A stretch of DNA of 44,817 bases from an uncultured Acetatifactor sp. (GTDB lineage: Bacteria; Bacillota; Clostridia; Lachnospirales; Lachnospiraceae): NCBI GenBank assembly GCA_910577185.1, contig CAJTLR010000024.1, forward strand, positions 1 to 44,817, read 5' to 3'. Below are positions 24,119 to 33,298 of the stretch, in pieces; within the stretch, counting starts at the first letter, position 1; each line of letters begins with the position of its first letter. The notes beneath the pieces were generated by a model. The model was given only the letters and a program-made list of their open reading frames with translations. It did no database searches and had not been told where the DNA came from. The position numbers and the translations under genes were made by a program.

Positions 24119-24172
24119 CCTGCGGGCAATCGGCATGCAGATGAGAAGCATCCGTTTGACGATTGCCGCAGG
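24119..24172 (-). promoter_or_regulatory. Intercistronic hairpin between the VIT/VWA and exosortase genes
   Basis: Minus strand CCTGCGGCAATCG pairs with CGATTGCCCGCAGG (one bulge), with a 27-base loop and no T-run. It begins 17 bases before the exosortase start. It could stabilise the upstream substrate message so that substrate is made in excess over enzyme. Confidence 0.5.
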
Positions 24173-24238
24173 GTCATAATAAGCTTTGCAGCGCTGCAGG
24201 TTTGATGCCCCTTCAGCTGGCTGCAGGGTTTTGACTTG

Positions 24239-26365
24239 TCAGCTGCATTTTTCATTTCTGTTAAAAGGCATTTTATGCCGTTTCCGGAATACAAGGAACA
24301 GAACGGCGCTTCCGGTGAGCAGAAGCAGAATGCCTCCCGGTTCCGAATAAGCCTGGTAACCGCCTCCTACGGCCAGGTTGGACACGCCCAGGGGCAGGGG
24401 GGAAGCCTGGTCTACACTGGCGCTTTTTTTCTCCGGATTCCGCACTTCATCTATGACGGCCACGAAAGATGTGTAGGGGGTGGTCATATTGTAGTCCAGC
24501 CCGATGCGGGTGATTTCGTCCTTTACGGAAGCATCATTTCTGATACTGCCGTATCCGGCCAGCTGGTCCAGTTTTGTCCGGGCCCAGAGGTAGCGGACGG
24601 CCTGGTTTTCCTTGTCCACAGTCACGCCGGAAACCGGGATTTCCTGCACATAATCGCTGTTTCCGGATTTGCCTGACAAGGTGATGGTGCCGGACGGCTG
24701 GCCTTTCCATTTTCCGAACAGGACAATGGGTTTCTGGGCATATAGAATGGAAGGGGTGGCAGTGACCACATCATATACGTCAAAGCCTTCATAATCTACC
24801 GTTACATCGGTCAGCAGAGGGGATTCGATGTAAGTCCGGAAACGGGCGGCGGAATCGGCGGCGTCTTCCGAATCCGTTACGATAAAGGACTCTCCGAGAC
24901 CCAGCCGGGCAATGCCGTTGACCAGGTAACTGTTTACGGAACTGCCGATGCCGAAGGAGAAGAAGCCTGCGGTATCCATATTCCGGCTGATCAGGTCGAA
25001 GATGTCGCTTTCATTGGAAACATAACCGTCGGTGATGACGACTACGCTGCGGGCGGTATTTTCATCCTGGGGAATTTCCATGGCAGCTTCCAGTGCGGGT
25101 ATCATGGAGGTTCCGCCGCCGCCCTCCTCCCGGTCAATCAGTTCCATGGCATGGCTGACATTTTCTGCCGAGGCGTAAAGGGAGTCCGGTGACAGCTTTA
25201 TGGTATCATCGGAAAACAGAACCAGATTGAATTTGTCCGTTTCCTTTAAATGGGATACCAGGTCCCGGATCAGGGCTTTGGCGGTATCCAGGGGATAGCC
25301 GTACATGGAGCCGGAGATGTCCAGCACAAAAAGGTACTCCCTGGGAGGGATGTCTTCGGTGGTAAAATCCCGGGGAGGCTGCACCGTGAGCATAAAGTAT
25401 TTTTCGTCCCCGGATTCGGTGAGCACCAGACCGCTTTGCACCTGGTCCCCGGTGAGACGGTATTTCAGGATAAAATCCCGGTTTCCGGCATAATCTTCCG
25501 GGTTGGCCAGGGTGACTGCAGCCGTGGATTCCCCGGTCTGGTCCACATGGATCTCATGGGATTTGCATGTCACTTCGCCTATGGGAACGCCGGTGGAGAG
25601 ATTCACGGTAATATGATATTCTCCGGGCGGGGTTTCCCCATCTGCAAGATAGGGGCTTGAAACCCACAGATCTTCGTCCTGCCTTTTCAGGGGGGAGGCA
25701 GAAGGGTTTTCGTTTTTCCGGAGCAGGGATTTATAATAGGGATCAGATTCTTCCGCTTCCCGGACCGGCTCCGGGGGAGCGTAACGGGGACCGGACACTG
25801 TGGGAAAGATAAATTCATAAAGTCCGTCCCGGGGGGCGATGAGCTCCGTGTAATGGAGGGTGATGCGGGCAGTATCCCCGGGCATAATATTGGCCACGTC
25901 CATGGTAAATACATTGGGACGTTTCTGTTCCAGCAGGGAGGCGCTTTTTCCTTCACTTCTGGCTTCCTCATACTCTGCCTTTGCCTCTTCCTTTTCCCGG
26001 ATTTTTGCAGTGACAATGTGATTTCCGATCTCCATTGTCATACCGTGCACCGTCACGTCCGGGGAGGTGGGAAACACATACCGGGCGTTTATGGGTTTAT
26101 CCCCTTCATTGGCGTAAGTCTGGACCACATATATTTCGGCGATGATGCCGTTTATATTGGCGGTTACGTCGGTGGACTTTAAGGGAAACGTATCCAGGGA
26201 CAGCTCTTCATCCAGCAGGATAAAATAGGGTGCCAGAAGAGTTTCCCCGTCATCCGGGGCAGTGTCTTCCGGTTCGGCGGCGCGGACTCCGGGCATGGAA
26301 AGCCATGGGCCAAGAAATATCAGGGTGGACAGTAAGCAGAGCAGTTTTGTTGTTTTTTTCATCAT
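24239..26365 (-). CDS. Secreted VIT and VWA domain protein with exosortase-type sorting tail
   Basis: A 708-residue surface protein. Residues 1-29 are a signal peptide (KLLCLLSTLIFLGPWLSMPG, then VRAAEP). A VIT domain spans about 45-180 (TANINGIIAEIYVVQTYAN and the MPGDTARITLHYTE segment). A von Willebrand A domain spans about 340-520 with the MIDAS motif DISGS at about 349-353, which binds a metal ion and mediates adhesion. The last 30 residues have SEPGG, a hydrophobic helix (ILLLLTGSAVLFLVF) and RKRHK, i.e. a PEP-CTERM-like sorting signal rather than LPXTG. Inter-alpha-trypsin inhibitor-like proteins bind extracellular matrix or glycans. The start ATG 26365 follows GGAGG; an exosortase gene follows. 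Confidence 0.88.
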   Translation of the reverse strand: MMKKTTKLLCLLSTLIFLGPWLSMPGVRAAEPEDTAPDDGETLLAPYFILLDEELSLDTFPLKSTDVTANINGIIAEIYVVQTYANEGDKPINARYVFPTSPDVTVHGMTMEIGNHIVTAKIREKEEAKAEYEEARSEGKSASLLEQKRPNVFTMDVANIMPGDTARITLHYTELIAPRDGLYEFIFPTVSGPRYAPPEPVREAEESDPYYKSLLRKNENPSASPLKRQDEDLWVSSPYLADGETPPGEYHITVNLSTGVPIGEVTCKSHEIHVDQTGESTAAVTLANPEDYAGNRDFILKYRLTGDQVQSGLVLTESGDEKYFMLTVQPPRDFTTEDIPPREYLFVLDISGSMYGYPLDTAKALIRDLVSHLKETDKFNLVLFSDDTIKLSPDSLYASAENVSHAMELIDREEGGGGTSMIPALEAAMEIPQDENTARSVVVITDGYVSNESDIFDLISRNMDTAGFFSFGIGSSVNSYLVNGIARLGLGESFIVTDSEDAADSAARFRTYIESPLLTDVTVDYEGFDVYDVVTATPSILYAQKPIVLFGKWKGQPSGTITLSGKSGNSDYVQEIPVSGVTVDKENQAVRYLWARTKLDQLAGYGSIRNDASVKDEITRIGLDYNMTTPYTSFVAVIDEVRNPEKKSASVDQASPLPLGVSNLAVGGGYQAYSEPGGILLLLTGSAVLFLVFRKRHKMPFNRNEKCS

Positions 26366-26481
26366 GGATGCCTCCGTTATTTCCGCGGTCAGCCCGTGCG
26401 CTTTACAGTGCCAGATGCCGCAGGGGATTTGATTTTGCGCTTCTGCCGGAAGATTCCGGCCAGCGGCCGTGTTTCTTTTTT

Positions 26482-26575
26482 GTGCGCAGGGGCGCGTAAG
26501 GAAATTAGCAGCGAAAGCTGCACGCGCCCCGGCCCGGCGAGTAGTGGAGAAGAGCGTTTCCCTACTTGCCTGATC
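26482..26575 (+). repeat. Repeat family A, copy A8
   Basis: TGCGCAGGGGCGCGTAAGGA, inner hairpin GCAGC-GAAA-GCTGC, outer arm ACGCGCCCC, second hairpin with TTTCCCTAC. It lies between divergent genes, upstream of both, unlike most copies. From 26576 to the opp promoter I see no gene. Confidence 0.82.
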
Positions 26576-26749
26576 TGTGATTTATGTTACCGCCGCAATG
26601 CATAGAAGGTACGTCAAAATTCCGACATTTTTGCATCATTTTGACAGAATCTTGCAATGATTGGGCCGTATTGTCCCATTGCAGCCAGCCGGAAGGCCGG
26701 TGCGGCTGATCCGGTCCGTGACAGTTTTTTCATGTTTTCAATAAAGTAC

Positions 26750-26777
26750 TTGCATTTGCCACATTCTATGATACAAT
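26750..26777 (+). promoter_or_regulatory. Promoter of the oligopeptide transporter operon
   Basis: TTGCAT at 26750-26755, 16 bases, TACAAT at 26772-26777; 51 bases to the start codon, which follows GAGGAGAAG. Confidence 0.65.
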
Positions 26778-26828
26778 GAGGGAAACAATTGAATAGTGAG
26801 AGGTTTATAAATCGAAGAGGAGAAGAGT

Positions 26829-28493
26829 ATGAAAAAGAAACTATGCAGTTTACTTTTGACGGCACTTCTGGGAATGGCTGTACTGGGCGGATGCGCAGAT
26901 GGCACAGGAGAGTCTTCGGGGGATAATTCCTCTATGGAGTCCACATCAGGTTCGGAAGATTCCACTTCCGGGGAAGAAAGCACGCCCCAGGAAGAGAGTA
27001 CTTCAGAAGATGGATCCGGGGAAAGCAGTTCCGGGACGGCAGATGCCGGTCAGGAAGCTTCCGGAAACACCAATGGCGGCTCTGTTGTTGTAGGAATACA
27101 ACAGGATATTGACAGTCTTGACCCTCATAAAGCGACGGCGGCAGGAACGAAGGAAATTTTATTTAACATTTTTGAAGGCTTGGTTAAGCCTGATGAAAAC
27201 GGCAATCTGGTCAATGCGGTTGCCAGTGATTACACGGTTTCGGAGGATGGTCTGGTATACACGTTTACCCTCCGGGAAGGTGTGAAGTTCCATAACGGCA
27301 ATGCCGTGACTGCTGAGGATGTGAAATACTCTCTGGAGAGGGTATCAGGACTGTTGGATGGCACTCCCTTAATTTCCACCCTGAGCACGATACAGGCAGT
27401 CGAAATTCTTGACGAAAAGACGGTTCAGGTGACGGTAGGAAGTGCAAACACAGAGCTGATATACAGTTTTGTGGCAGCCATTATCCCCTCGGGCAGCGGT
27501 GAGGAGGAAGGGGCAGACCCTATCGGTACGGGACCGTTTTCTTATGTCTCCTACAAGCCCCAGGAAGGGATTGTCCTGGCAAAATTTGCGGATTACTGGC
27601 AGCAGGGACTGCCCAGCCTGGACCAGGTGGAATTCAAGATCACCGGCAGCGCGGATACTGCGCTGATGGAGCTGCAGGGAGGCACCATAGATCTGTATGC
27701 CTATCTGACGGATTCCCAGGCCCAGACATTAAAGGACAGCCATCAGGTTATCGCGTCCCCTTCCAATGTGGTGCAGGCGCTGTTCCTGAATAACGCTGTG
27801 GCGCCTTTGGATGATGTGCGGGTGCGCCAGGCGATTCTGTATGCGCTGGATAAGGAAGCGGTCAATGACTTTGTAGGCGGGGGAAGCGGTACGCTGATCA
27901 GTTCGGCCATGCTGCCCACCCTGAAGGACTATTATGTGGATCTGAATGACACCTACGGTACCACAGCCAATGTGGAAAAGGCCAAAGAACTGCTGACAGA
28001 GGCAGGGCTGGCAGATGGCTTCGACCTGGAAATCGCCATTCCTTCCAATTATGAGTTCCATATGCAGACCGGGGAGGTAGTGGTGGAACAGCTGAAGGCG
28101 GCAGGCATCAATGCCACCATCAAGGCGGTGGAGTGGAGTACATGGCTGGAAGAGGTGTATAACGGCAGACAGTATGCGGCCACCATCAGCGGGATTACCT
28201 GCGACATGACGCCCGGATATCTGCTGAACAGGTTCCAGACGGATTCCAGCAAGAACTTCATCAATTTCGCCAATACGGAATATGATGAGACTTATGCAAA
28301 GGCCCAGGCGAGCCTGGATTTGACGGAGAAAGCGGCATATTACGCAAGGCTTCAGGAAATCCTGTGCGAGGAGGCGGGAAGCGCGTTCCTTCAGGTGCCT
28401 GCCAATATGACGGCTATCAGCAAACGGCTGACCGGCTATAAATTCTACCCTGTCTACGTGCAGGACATGAGTACCGTGCAGATTGTGGAGTAG
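26829..28493 (+). CDS. Oligopeptide/dipeptide ABC transporter substrate-binding lipoprotein
   Basis: A 554-residue extracytoplasmic solute-binding protein of family 5 (OppA/DppA type). The lipobox is LGGC with the lipidated cysteine at residue 22. Residues 23-80 form an acidic Ser/Glu/Gly linker that lifts the domain off the membrane. The family signature region is ITVGIQQDIDSLDPH-like (here VVVGIQQDIDSLDPHKATA, about 85-105), with GLVYTFTLREGVKFHNG and AVTAEDVKYSLERV following. The C-terminal part (YYARLQEILCEEAGSAFLQV) is normal. It captures peptides for the two permeases and fused ATPase downstream. The peptide specificity is not visible in sequence. Confidence 0.93.
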   Translation: MKKKLCSLLLTALLGMAVLGGCADGTGESSGDNSSMESTSGSEDSTSGEESTPQEESTSEDGSGESSSGTADAGQEASGNTNGGSVVVGIQQDIDSLDPHKATAAGTKEILFNIFEGLVKPDENGNLVNAVASDYTVSEDGLVYTFTLREGVKFHNGNAVTAEDVKYSLERVSGLLDGTPLISTLSTIQAVEILDEKTVQVTVGSANTELIYSFVAAIIPSGSGEEEGADPIGTGPFSYVSYKPQEGIVLAKFADYWQQGLPSLDQVEFKITGSADTALMELQGGTIDLYAYLTDSQAQTLKDSHQVIASPSNVVQALFLNNAVAPLDDVRVRQAILYALDKEAVNDFVGGGSGTLISSAMLPTLKDYYVDLNDTYGTTANVEKAKELLTEAGLADGFDLEIAIPSNYEFHMQTGEVVVEQLKAAGINATIKAVEWSTWLEEVYNGRQYAATISGITCDMTPGYLLNRFQTDSSKNFINFANTEYDETYAKAQASLDLTEKAAYYARLQEILCEEAGSAFLQVPANMTAISKRLTGYKFYPVYVQDMSTVQIVE

Positions 28494-28496
28494 GAC

Positions 28497-28662
28497 AGGG
28501 GCACTGAAAGCGTAAATAGCGCGAAGGGCACGCGCATGACGGAACTAAAAAAACAGTCACGAAGCGAGAAGTGCCCGGGAGGAATTACAGATGCGGGGTG
28601 AGCAGATGAAATTCCTCCCCCAAAGTGGGCACTGAAAGCGGAGAGACGGAACTAAAATAGGA
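28497..28662 (+). repeat. Repeat family D, copy D2, with a 10-bp hairpin
   Basis: Two short units, GGGCACTGAAAGCG ... GACGGAACTAAAA, occur at 28498-28560 and 28626-28657. Between them a perfect stem GGGAGGAATT (28577-28586) / AATTCCTCCC (28610-28619) encloses a 23-base loop. It separates the binding-protein gene from the permease genes, where a hairpin often lets the binding protein be made in excess. Confidence 0.65.
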
Positions 28663-28674
28663 GGATACGGCGGC

Positions 28675-29628
28675 GTGAAATATTTAGGTAAAAAAATCAT
28701 GACTCTCATTATGACATTGTTTCTTGTTTCCGCTGCCGCATTCCTGGCTTTTCAGATTATTCCCGGTGATGTGGTGGCATCCATACTTGGCACTGAGGCA
28801 ACCCCGGAGAGGGAGGCGCAGCTGCGGGAGGAACTGGGATTCAATGATCCGCCCCTTGTGCGTTACGGCAGGTGGGTTACGGGAGTACTGCAGGGGGACC
28901 TGGGCGTCAGCTACCGGTATTCCAAAAACATGAATGAGATGATGCCGGTGGCAGAACTCATCGGAGACAAGCTGCCGGTGACTTTGTGGCTGGCGGTACT
29001 GTCCTTTGTGTTTATTGCGGCGGTGTCCATTCCGCTGGGCGTGGCCTGGGCCAAGAGCGGCAGCCGTTTTCTGGATGCCGCGCTGGGGGTAATCACCCAG
29101 ACGGCCATGGCGGTGCCTTCTTTTTTTCTGGGAATTCTGGTGACTTATGTATTCGGCATTTTGTTCCACTTATTTTCTCCGGGCGCTTATGTGGGATATG
29201 AGGACAATTTCTGGGGATTCCTGGGATACCTGGTATTTCCTGCATTGTCCATAGCCCTGCCAAAGATCGCAATGACGGCAAGATTTCTGCGCAATTCCAT
29301 GCTGACGGAACTGGGGCTGGACTACGTGCGGACGGCGTACAGCAAAGGCTGTACAAAAAAACGTGTCATGTACGGACATGTGCTGAGAAATGCCATGATG
29401 CCGGTGATCACATTCCTGGGAATGATTGTGGCGGAGATCGTGGCCGGCAGCATTGTCATTGAGCAGGTATTCGGACTGCCGGGCATCGGAAGGCTGCTGA
29501 TCAGTTCCATATCCACAAGGGATTTTCCCGTGGTGGAAATTTTGATTCTGTATATTACTTTTGTGGTGATTTTTGTGTATTTTCTGGTGGACTTATTATA
29601 CAAGGTGATTGATCCGCGGATTTCATAA
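28675..29628 (+). CDS. Oligopeptide ABC transporter permease, OppB/DppB type
   Basis: A 317-residue permease with six helices. It has the OppB N-terminal pattern (MKYLGKKIMTLIMTLFLVSA), a large first loop with GDLGVSYRYSKNMNEM, and the EAA-type coupling loop ELGLDYVRTAYSKGCTKKRV that docks on the ATPase. The C-terminus VIDPRIS is typical of OppB. The GTG start lies 9 bases after TAGGAGG. It forms the translocation path with the OppC-type subunit encoded next. Confidence 0.93.
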   Translation: MKYLGKKIMTLIMTLFLVSAAAFLAFQIIPGDVVASILGTEATPEREAQLREELGFNDPPLVRYGRWVTGVLQGDLGVSYRYSKNMNEMMPVAELIGDKLPVTLWLAVLSFVFIAAVSIPLGVAWAKSGSRFLDAALGVITQTAMAVPSFFLGILVTYVFGILFHLFSPGAYVGYEDNFWGFLGYLVFPALSIALPKIAMTARFLRNSMLTELGLDYVRTAYSKGCTKKRVMYGHVLRNAMMPVITFLGMIVAEIVAGSIVIEQVFGLPGIGRLLISSISTRDFPVVEILILYITFVVIFVYFLVDLLYKVIDPRIS

Positions 29629-29761
29629 GGCAGGAAACCGGGCGCACGGCATGGGGGCAGGGAACGGACTGCAGCTGGGCAGGAACCCTTTTGCCGCAGG
29701 AGACAGGCGGATCTGCCGCAGGTATGGATTTGGGAACAGTTCCTATGAACGGGGGCGGGAA

Positions 29762-30604
29762 ATGACGAGAGGAAAAAAGACAGGTTCAGGGAATGCGGGG
29801 AATCTGAAAAAAAGATGGAATAAATATCTGGTGGCGGGGATGATCATGACGGGGATTGCCGTAATGCTGGGAGTGACAGGGTTTTTCTGGACACCTTACA
29901 GCACTACGGCAATGTCCGCATCTGAGCGTTTTGCGGGGCCGTCCCTGCGCCATATTTTCGGCACCGATAATTTCGGACGGGATATTTTTTCCAGGGTCAT
30001 GCAGGGACTGGGCACCACCATCGGCGTCAGCAGCCTTGTGGTTTTGTTTTCCGGCGCCATGGGAATCCTGCTGGGCGCTTTCACCGGCTATTTCGGAGGG
30101 GTGGCAGACGAGATTGTCATGCGTATCACGGATGCCCTCAACGGATTTCCCAGCATTCTGCTGACGCTGGTTATCATCAGTCTTCTGGGCACAGGCCGGC
30201 AGAACGTGATTATTTCCCTGGGGCTGGTGTTTGTGCCGGGATATGTGAGAATCGTGCGGGGGGAATTTATCCGGCTCAGGGACGCGGATTACATCAAAAG
30301 GGCCAGGATGATGGGGGCAGGGAAATTCCGTATCCTTTTTATCCACATTCTGCCCAATATTTTTTCCGTGTTCTGGGTGTCGGTGATGATCGGTTTCAAC
30401 AATGCCATTCTGGCGGAATCCGGCATGAGCTATCTGGGAATAGGTGTGCAGCCGCCGGATGCCAGTCTGGGAAACATGCTGTCGGATGCCCAGGGGTATC
30501 TGCAGTCCGCGCCCTGGTATGCCATGGCGCCGGGGCTGACCATAGTGTGGGTGGTGCTTGGTTTTTCCCTGTTCAGCGAGGGGATACGGAGAAGGGCGGA
30601 GTGA
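29762..30604 (+). CDS. Oligopeptide ABC transporter permease, OppC/DppC type
   Basis: A 280-residue permease. The OppC hallmark HIFGTDNFGRDIFSRVMQGL is at about residues 62-81, followed by the transport helices and the coupling loop RLRDADYIKRARMMGAGKFR. ATG 29762 was chosen because MTRGKKTG... gives a standard cytoplasmic tail and first helix; the open frame upstream (29609-29761) overlaps the oppB stop and is arginine/glycine-rich junk. The next gene begins 3 bases after the stop. Confidence 0.92.
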   Translation: MTRGKKTGSGNAGNLKKRWNKYLVAGMIMTGIAVMLGVTGFFWTPYSTTAMSASERFAGPSLRHIFGTDNFGRDIFSRVMQGLGTTIGVSSLVVLFSGAMGILLGAFTGYFGGVADEIVMRITDALNGFPSILLTLVIISLLGTGRQNVIISLGLVFVPGYVRIVRGEFIRLRDADYIKRARMMGAGKFRILFIHILPNIFSVFWVSVMIGFNNAILAESGMSYLGIGVQPPDASLGNMLSDAQGYLQSAPWYAMAPGLTIVWVVLGFSLFSEGIRRRAE

Positions 30605-30607
30605 GGA

Positions 30608-32326
30608 ATGATTCGGATTGAAAATTTGTCGGTTGCTTTCGGAGAGACGGAAGTGGTAAAAAACGTAAGTCTGGATTTGGCAGACGGGGAAATACTGGGT
30701 CTGGTGGGAGAGTCCGGTTCCGGAAAATCCGTCACGGCGCTGACCCTGATGGGGCTTGCGGCAGATTCGGCCAGGATTACCGGCGGGAGGATCCTGTTTG
30801 ATGACGTGGTGCTGCGGGAGGCGGGAAAGCCCTGCGACAAAGCCCTTTACCGGAAGTACCAGGGGGCGAAAATGTCCATGGTGTTCCAGGAACCCCAGAC
30901 CAGCTTAAACCCCACCCAGAGAGTGGGCAGGCAGGTGGAGGAAATGCTGAGACTTCACACCGGCATGACGAAAGAGGAGATCAGGAAATGTGTGCTGGAA
31001 ACTTTTGAGGCGGTGGGACTGCGGGACACGGAGCGGGTCTATGCCAGTTATCCCCACCAGCTTTCCGGGGGAATGCGCCAGCGGATCATGATCGCCATGG
31101 CGGTGATTCTGCACCCCAGGCTGCTTGTGGCGGATGAGCCCACCACTGCCTTGGATGTGACCATTCAGAGCCAGATTATTGAACTGCTGCGCCGCATCAA
31201 TCAAAAACAGAACAATGCCATGCTTTTTATCACCCATGATCTGCATCTGGCCCGGAGATTCTGCCATAAGGTGGCAGTGATGAAGGACGGGGAAGTGGTG
31301 GAGGAGGGACCTGCCGCAGAGGTGTTCGGAAATCCCAGGCAGGCATACACAAAGCGGCTGGTGGAATCCGTGCCATCCCGGCTGGACGGCGGGGAAAAGA
31401 CCCCGGAGCCGGAGAGGACAAAAGAGGCGCCGGTGCTCCAGGTCAGGGACTTGTGGGTTTATTATCAGGATGGAAACGACAAACTGATTCCCAGGACGGA
31501 GGATGCGGACGCAGGAAAAGGATTTTCCCTGCGGAATATTCTGTTCCGGAACAGAAGGCAGTTTGTGGTGCAGGATGCGGATTTTGAAATTTATCCCGGG
31601 GAGAGCCTGGGTCTGGTGGGGGAGAGCGGCTGCGGCAAAACATCCCTTTCCAAGGCCATACTGGGCATGAACCGGCATATACAGGGGGAGATCGTCCATC
31701 ACTGTCTGCGGCCGCAGATGATCTTCCAGGATCCTTACAGCAGCCTGAATCCCTCCAAAACCATAGGCTGGCTTTTGCAGGAGCCGCTGAGGGCGGCAGG
31801 GGCCCTGGACAAGTCCGCGGCAATGACAAAAAAAGACATGGAAACAGCGGCATATGACATGCTGAAGCGGGTGGGGATGGAGGAAAAGTATTTTTACAGG
31901 AAACCATCGGAACTCAGCGGAGGCCAGCGCCAGAGGGTCAGCATTGCCCAGGCCCTGATCACCAATCCGGGTTTTATCGTGGCAGATGAACCGGTATCGG
32001 CGCTGGATGTGACCATACAGGCACAGATTATGGAGCTGCTGCTGAAACTGCAGCAGGAAATGCATCTGGCATGTCTGTTTATCTCCCATGACATCAATGT
32101 GGTTTATAAGATGTGCAGACGGATCATGGTCATGAAGGAAGGCAGGATCATTGAAATCGGGGACAGGGAGGAAATTTTTTCCCATCCCAGGGAAGAGTAC
32201 ACCAAACTGCTGCTGTGTAACGGGGAGGAAAAGCGTGACAACAGTCCGGAAAATGCGCCGGCTGTGATGAAACCGGGATGCGGCGCTTACGGGGTGCCGC
32301 AGGAAAGCGGACAGGGACAGGAATAA
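30608..32326 (+). CDS. Fused oligopeptide ABC transporter ATPase (OppD-OppF type)
   Basis: A 572-residue protein with two complete ABC domains that are separate genes in classical opp operons. Domain 1 (about 1-265): Walker A GESGSGKS, Q-loop FQEPQTSLNP, signature LSGGMRQR, Walker B LLVADEPTTALD. Domain 2 (about 280-550): Walker A GESGCGKTS, FQDPYSSLNP, signature LSGGQRQR, FIVADEPVSALD. Both keep catalytic E and H-loop residues, so both sites should hydrolyse ATP. The usual C-terminal oligopeptide region with a cysteine cluster is shortened. The stop is 3 bases before proB, so transporter and proline genes look co-transcribed. Confidence 0.93.
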   Translation: MIRIENLSVAFGETEVVKNVSLDLADGEILGLVGESGSGKSVTALTLMGLAADSARITGGRILFDDVVLREAGKPCDKALYRKYQGAKMSMVFQEPQTSLNPTQRVGRQVEEMLRLHTGMTKEEIRKCVLETFEAVGLRDTERVYASYPHQLSGGMRQRIMIAMAVILHPRLLVADEPTTALDVTIQSQIIELLRRINQKQNNAMLFITHDLHLARRFCHKVAVMKDGEVVEEGPAAEVFGNPRQAYTKRLVESVPSRLDGGEKTPEPERTKEAPVLQVRDLWVYYQDGNDKLIPRTEDADAGKGFSLRNILFRNRRQFVVQDADFEIYPGESLGLVGESGCGKTSLSKAILGMNRHIQGEIVHHCLRPQMIFQDPYSSLNPSKTIGWLLQEPLRAAGALDKSAAMTKKDMETAAYDMLKRVGMEEKYFYRKPSELSGGQRQRVSIAQALITNPGFIVADEPVSALDVTIQAQIMELLLKLQQEMHLACLFISHDINVVYKMCRRIMVMKEGRIIEIGDREEIFSHPREEYTKLLLCNGEEKRDNSPENAPAVMKPGCGAYGVPQESGQGQE

Positions 32327-32329
32327 GGT

Positions 32330-33172
32330 ATGAATCGAGAGAGACTAAAATATAAAAAGAGAATCGTGGTAAAGATAGGAAGTTCTTCCCTGACACATGC
32401 ACAGACGGGGGAACTGAATCTGATCAAGCTGGAAAAGCTGGTGCGGGAGCTGTGTGATTTCCGCAACAGGGGGATTGAAGTGGTGCTGGTGAGTTCCGGT
32501 GCCATTGCGGTGGGGGCCAGGGCGCTGGGACTGACAAAACGGCCCGGGGAGATTTCCCTGAAGCAGGCATGTGCCTCCGTGGGCCAGGCCAGGCTGATGG
32601 GCATGTACCAGAATCTTTTTGCGGAATACAATCATGTGGCATCCCAGATCCTGATGACCAAGAATACCATGCAGAATCCCATCAACCGGGAAAATGCCCG
32701 GAATACTTTTGAAAAGCTTCTGGAGCTGGGGGTGATTCCGGTTGTGAATGAAAACGACACCATATCCACCTATGAGATGCAGAAGCTGCAACAATTCGGT
32801 GACAATGACACTCTTTCCGCCATTGTGACGGCAATGATTCGCGCTGACCTGCTGATTCTTTTATCGGATATCGATGGACTGTTTACCGATGATCCCCGCA
32901 CTAATCCGGATGCACGGTTTATTGATACGGTGGAAAAACTGACGCCGGAGATGCTGCTGCTGGGCAAAGGGGCAGGAAGCAGCGTGGGGACGGGCGGTAT
33001 GGCCACGAAACTGTCCTGTGCGGGTATTGCCACGGCGGCGGGGGCGGACATGATCATTGCCAACGGCAGGGATGTGGGAATCCTGCATGAACTGCTGGAG
33101 GGAGCGGGAAAGGGAACGCTTTTCCTGGCAAATCCGGAGGAAAGTTTCAGGCTGGAGGATTTTTTGGAATGA
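32330..33172 (+). CDS. proB: Glutamate 5-kinase ProB (short form without PUA domain)
   Basis: A 280-residue amino-acid kinase that phosphorylates glutamate, the first step of proline synthesis. Motifs are KIGSSSL near the N-terminus, VLVSSGAIAVGA, VVNENDTIS, FGDNDTLSAIV, LLSDIDGLFTDDPR and GTGGMATKL. The protein ends shortly after the kinase domain, so it lacks the C-terminal PUA domain of the E. coli enzyme (367 residues); short ProB proteins are known in Clostridia. It starts 3 bases after the ATPase stop, with ATAAGGT as a weak site, which suggests translational coupling. ProA follows after a 185-base gap that includes repeat B. Confidence 0.95.
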   Translation: MNRERLKYKKRIVVKIGSSSLTHAQTGELNLIKLEKLVRELCDFRNRGIEVVLVSSGAIAVGARALGLTKRPGEISLKQACASVGQARLMGMYQNLFAEYNHVASQILMTKNTMQNPINRENARNTFEKLLELGVIPVVNENDTISTYEMQKLQQFGDNDTLSAIVTAMIRADLLILLSDIDGLFTDDPRTNPDARFIDTVEKLTPEMLLLGKGAGSSVGTGGMATKLSCAGIATAAGADMIIANGRDVGILHELLEGAGKGTLFLANPEESFRLEDFLE

Positions 33173-33298
33173 GTCCGGGAAATCCGGGACAATGGGGGAC
33201 AAAAGATTCCGGAACCGGAAACAGCATCCGGGAAAACAGGCGGGGAAAAGTGATATATGCTGCAGGAAAAGAGACGGCGGGAATAAGATAAAGGAAGA

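Noticed and set aside
30905..32185. A 426-codon minus-strand frame
   Set aside because: Antisense to the fused ATPase, which has two full sets of ABC motifs.
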